Assembly: GCA_033439265.1 (NCBI GenBank)
Contig: JAVTVX010000021.1
Location: forward strand, 14,721,001-14,785,000
DNA: 64,000 bases
Source of the DNA: Dillenia suffruticosa
Lineage: Eukaryota; Streptophyta; Magnoliopsida; Dilleniales; Dilleniaceae
Reading direction: 5' to 3'
Part shown: positions 60,127-64,000 of the stretch, piece by piece
Layout of the letters: each line of letters opens with the position of its first letter
Numbering within the stretch: position 1 is the first letter of the stretch
Program-made: the position numbers and the translations under genes
The notes under the pieces: generated by a model
The model's database searches: none
What the model was told of the DNA's origin: nothing
Seen by the model: the letters and a program-made list of their open reading frames with translations, nothing else

Positions 60127-60651
60127 CTACGAGTCATCAACTGCATGAAAAATAGGCAGAGAATCATCAGAAGCACCATCACCAGATTCAAATCTTTTGT
60201 GCCTTTCAACCGCACGGCGGACCTCATCAAAATCTTCATCAGCGCTTGCAACATGCATTGCATCTTTAAGTTTATCCTGTTCTCCACCCGAACTTTGTGC
60301 TAGGAATCATTTCATGTTCAATAGAATAGCTGAAAAACCTGCAGAAACCAGGGAGAGGGAGAAGCGGAATGGCACACTATTTTATGCCATGAGATTGATC
60401 TTCTAATGATGGCTCTAAATTTTAGACATCAAGCAAGAAAGGAAGAACAAGAAGGAAATAGCCAACAACAGAAGATGAAGAACATGCACCGTGATTCCTG
60501 AGTACCTTGGAAACTCGATGACGCCGTGTAAAGGGCGCACCATAGTTCTCCGCAAGCAACGATACTTGGACTGGAGAACATCGATATTGTATCTGAGTAG
60601 CAAGTTCCAAATGGCATCTTCTTGGATGCTTATATCCTGTAAAAATCGCAT
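60127..60651 (-). pseudogene. 5'-truncated mTERF gene remnant (mTERF5/MDA1-like)
   Basis: Two exons on the minus strand, 60651-60506 and 60338-60127, joined by a GT-AG intron in the right phase (TTTCCAAG then GTTTTTCAGC, giving FPR-FFSYS). Recognisable mTERF C-terminal sequence: MRFLQDISIQEDAIWNLLLR, KYRCLRRTMVRPL, VIEFPR then FFSYSIEHEMIP, VENRINLKM and DEDFDEVRRAVERHKRFESG, ending HAVDDS-stop. Two single-base losses break the last exon: one near 60294-60297 (after MIP) and one near 60247-60250 (between CML and ASADED). The upstream part of the gene, several hundred residues, is absent; microsatellites start within 230 bp. mTERF proteins regulate organellar transcription, but this copy is dead as read. 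Confidence 0.7.
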
Positions 60652-60883
60652 CTGCACAATAGGGATGAATTTGTATAAATATTTCCGATAGCAAAAGCAG
60701 TGGTATCATTTGAGGATACTCTTTATCACAATATTATATAGAAGCTTTCTTCAAAAGCGTTTGCTGGCCATAGAATCTCAGATATGAGCATTTCAATTGA
60801 TAATTTTCATATTGAACTGGCAATAAGAAATTTAAAGCGGCATAGATTAGATAGACTTGACAAGAATAATGAAATAAATAATA

Positions 60884-60926
60884 ATAATAATAATAATAAT
60901 GAGAAGAATCAATTGTGGAGGGAGTG

Positions 60927-60979
<53 letters not shown>
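60884..60979. repeat. (AAT)n and (TA)n microsatellites
   Basis: A short AAT run (60876-60900) and a run of about 23 TA units (60931-60979), separated by about 30 unique bases. Translations of the region give Ile/Tyr repeats that are not genes. Confidence 0.95.
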
Positions 60980-60982
<3 letters not shown>

Positions 60983-61510
60983 CAATTGGATGAGGGAGGA
61001 CAAATAAGGGCCGTTTGTCCGAACAATCCAGTGGTCACAATCCCTCCCCAATCCGGTGATTTCAAATTCGAATATCTGAATAATAATAAAAAAAAGAACC
61101 GTTTGATATTGTGATTGAATATGAGAATGGTCCGGTAGTTAAGTACAGATACCCTTTAAATAAGATTTTGAATTCAAATTTTATATATGAAAAAAATAAA
61201 TATCGGAAGAGATTTATTTCTTCGGAAGAGATTTATTTCTTAAGAGTATAATTCAATTCGAATTGGATTTAGTTAGTATTAATATAATTACCGAATATCG
61301 GGGATTTATTAAAAGAAAAATTAAAGGTAAGGGAACGTTTTGTATGGGGCGAGTGCAGGGTGGACCCATAAGTTGATACAAATAAGCATATATTATATTA
61401 CCTTTGGTACTAAATATTTGGGATTTGATTACGCGCACAGAGAGAATAAATTCAAAATTCGTAGGTAATTTTGAATCCTAAAAGAAAATTCAGGGGCAGT
61501 ACAAACAAGA

Positions 61511-61524
61511 AAACGACGTCGTTT
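61511..61524. promoter_or_regulatory. Palindromic AAACGACGTCGTTT motif upstream of AP-3 sigma
   Basis: A perfect 14-bp palindrome with a central GACGTC (bZIP-type ACGT core), about 100 bp upstream of the AP-3 sigma ATG, where a proximal promoter element is expected. A related AAAACGACAGCG occurs at about 42430, in front of the BTB remnant. Confidence 0.4.
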
Positions 61525-61624
61525 AATGCGCTTCGGGTATTTCGCCTGGGGACCCAGCCCAACCTTCTCAAGACTGACATCTCTCTCTCGGTTGATCCTG
61601 AATTTGGGAACAACGTAGTGAACG

Positions 61625-64000
61625 ATGATTAAAGCAGTTCTTGTAATCAACGAGAAGGGCAAGCCTCGTCTCTCCAAATTCTACGAATTTCAGGTCCTCT
61701 CCCTCTATTTCTCTCTCTCTCTCTCTCTCTCTCAATCCAATACTGATCATGTAACTTGCAGGATGATCATGCAATGCAGCCTCCAGAAAAGCAGCAAGAG
61801 CTAATTCGAAGTGTTTATGGAGGTCTGTTCATTTTTTCTTCTCGCTTCTTGTTTTCAATTCTTGGAAATTGTATTAAGTCAAATTGATGTTGGATTATGC
61901 AGCTCAATCATGGTTCATGACAACACATTTAGGGTTTTGTTTTAAATCAAAACTACCCTTTCGAAATGGAGGGCCAGTACACGATGTTTCTTTCCTTCTT
62001 TTTTTTTTGTTTGTTAATTATAAAGCCATTGGGGGGTGACTTAATTTTTTGTGTTGTTTGTTATGTTATGTTTTTTAGTTCTTTGCAGTAGGCCTGAGAA
62101 TGTGAGCAACTTCATTCAATCTAATCCACTTTTTGGGCTGGTAAGCTTGTTATCTTATTGAATATCCTCTCGTCCTATTTTTTTTTTCCCTTTCCTGTTT
62201 TGGGTATTCCTAGATTAGATAAGAGACTACCTTAGTCGATTTAGATCTGCTTATGTATGAGATACTCTAGACCGTTGATCTGGGTATTGCAAATTTCAAC
62301 TATAACACCCAATTTCGAGGCCTCTGATATTCAGGATTTCTCTTGGGACTTCTAATATTTAGTCGCTAGGAGAAGATACCAAGACAGGGATCTTTACTCC
62401 CTCTCAAGTTTTCTCTTGTTGTATGATGTGATGCACTATAGAAGCTGGAATTCCGGCAATACTAATGACACATGAACTCCATAAGACCTTCACCCAAGGA
62501 CATTTATCCTTCTTGGCTCTCAGGACTGCTTTCCTAGTCCTTTGACTGGTGGACATCAAAGCTGTTCCTTGTTCCCACCGGAAGAGGATATGTTTCTTCT
62601 CAGACTCCACTTCACTCACTCCACTGCCCCATCAAGGAATAAAGAACTCACTCACTTATGAAGAAACCTAACTATCAACTCCATACAAATTGGATATATT
62701 TCTTCTATCAAATCCTATACTGGCAGTGAGCTAAGATGCTGCCTGTTGAGGATTCCTATTGATCAAGATCAACCTTGTCTTCTGCATGTTTTACTAAGGA
62801 GCTTTTGTGAACAAAGTGAAATCCAAAAGTTTACTTCAGAAAACATAATTAAAATTCTAGCTATCTCTCCAAGTATTGGGATTAAGGCTCAGTTTGTTGT
62901 TGTTGTTGTTGTTCTTGTTTATCTCTCCAAGTCATAAGGGATGAAATTGCCTTTCTCCCTTCCCTTGTTCAGGAGAAAAATTGAAAAAAAAAATCATAAA
63001 AGCCTTTTATTTTGAAATTCCACAATGTGGAGCCTTGCTATACCATCTCATCTACCTCTCCTTAAATGTGCACTTCATACTATCCCATGAACTGAAGTAA
63101 AAGCATGAAGCTCCTAAACCTAAGTATGTCTAGCAAAGTGAGCAGTCTTTTGCAAAAGCTTATCAGAAGAGTCTTGTGAAAGCCTTGTAACTCTTATCTA
63201 TCTCAGTTGCTAGGTTTCTATGCATCACCACAGATGTTGATCAGTTTCTTGACTTTGTTGAAGTAAGACCAGATCATCTTATCACAGGAATATTGCAAAA
63301 CAACTTTTACAGAACTGAGAAATCATTACTGTGTATGCTCTATAAGAAATATCTTTGAATCCTGCTACAGTCATATTGTTTCTACATCCTTTACTTATTC
63401 ACGATTGGTAACTGCAGAAGCTTGAAAGTTGTTATACAATTCTCTTACTGCAGGATTCTTGTCTTGTTTACAAGACTTTTGCCACTCTATACTTTGTCTT
63501 CATATTTGACAGTTCTGAAAATGAGCTGGCTATGCTAGATCTTATGCTAGGTAATCCAACGCATGTATCATGTTATTATTGAACTATTATTGTCAGATAA
63601 TCTTCTCAAGTGTTAGCATGTATCATGTTATTATTGAACTATTATTGTCAGATAATCTTCTCAAGTGTTAGTGATTCGATCAGTGGAAATTGAAATTGCT
63701 TTACATGTCTCCACCTTATGCGGATCAAATCAAAATAAATGCTATTCTCATGGCTATACACCTAAAAAGCTTTTGCTTAATTTATGGTTCCCACACCAAG
63801 ATGATAGAAAATTGCTGTAGAGTTTAGTATTGGCCGTGGCTGAAACACTTAAATGTTTAAAAAAAAGTTCTTTTTGTGACCTGCCAATAGATACAATGTA
63901 ACAAAACAAGAAATAAAGGGATTTATTAAGAAGATGACAAATTGGTTTTGAAACTTTTTAACCATTTTTTCTTGTCTTTTTGACAATATATTTATACAAA
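61625..64000 (+). CDS. AP-3 adaptor complex subunit sigma (5' part; runs off window)
   Basis: Exons found: 61625-61693 (MIKAVLVINEKGKPRLSKFY...), 61762-61822 (DDHAMQPPEKQQELIRSVYG), 62079-62140 (VLCSRPENVSNFIQSNPLFG) and 63454-63550 (DSCLVYKTFATLYFVFIFDS, SENELAMLDLML). Phases are 0, 1, 0 and 1, all GT-AG. That is about 96 residues of the roughly 165-residue sigma-3 subunit; the remaining exons (from ...VETLDKCF) must lie beyond 64000. Sigma subunits form the small core of AP complexes. AP-3 sorts membrane cargo to the vacuole. Intron 3 (1.3 kb) may contain an old mobile element but I cannot assign it. Confidence 0.93.
63561..63670. repeat. Perfect 55-bp tandem duplication
   Basis: The sequence from GCATGTATCATG to CTCAAGTGTTA (63561-63615) is repeated exactly at 63616-63670, starting 10 bases after the splice donor of AP-3 sigma exon 4. 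With no differences between copies it is either very recent or an assembly artefact. Confidence 0.95.

Noticed and set aside
62404-62619. Minus-strand frame inside AP-3 sigma intron 3, considered as a retrotransposon fragment
   Set aside because: No protease, integrase or reverse-transcriptase motif was visible.

Overview
This is AT-rich nuclear DNA from a flowering plant, most likely a eudicot. The proteins closest to these genes are all plant proteins, the genes have many short GT-AG exons, (GA/CT)n tracts sit in the 5' leaders, and tRNA-derived SINEs with poly(A) tails lie between genes. I cannot name the species from the sequence.

Region 1 (0-31 kb, all genes on the minus strand) is gene-dense and intact. 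Two short paralogous membrane proteins (0.4-0.7 and 1.9-2.3 kb) come first. They are followed by a heterotrimeric G-protein beta subunit (AGB1 type, six exons), a GH17/X8 endo-1,3-beta-glucanase (five exons), a cyclase-associated protein CAP1 (ten exons) and a membrane-anchored Ser/Thr kinase (six exons). From memory, this order matches Arabidopsis At4g34460-At4g34480-At4g34490-At4g34500, so it is probably a conserved block. I joined the exons by reading splice sites, and every phase closes.

Region 2 (31.3-42.3 kb) is a gene desert rich in A/T runs, SINE copies and one roughly 100-bp (TA)n(GA)n microsatellite. Two SINEs have perfect target-site duplications of 17 and 15 bp. A carboxy-terminal fragment of a nodulin-like MFS transporter lies at its right edge.

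Region 3 (42.3-64 kb) mixes intact genes with wreckage. Intact: an At1g01500-like protein and the 5' part of the AP-3 sigma subunit, which runs off the right end. Damaged: a gutted BTB/POZ gene, an NFD6-like gene with several frame lesions, a 5'-truncated mTERF (MDA1-like) remnant, and a mitochondrial ribosomal protein bL27 gene whose expected start codon has been thrown out of frame by one base. Single-base lesions concentrate here, so either local decay or uncorrected assembly indels must be considered.

The most unusual structure is an approximately 1.17-kb inverted-repeat element at 56.1-57.3 kb, inside the 5'-UTR intron of the bL27 gene. Its two arms are long purine-only and pyrimidine-only G/A and C/T stretches that would fold into a giant hairpin. 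A second notable event is a tandem duplication inside the G-beta gene that copied exon 2 and left one copy as a dead exon.
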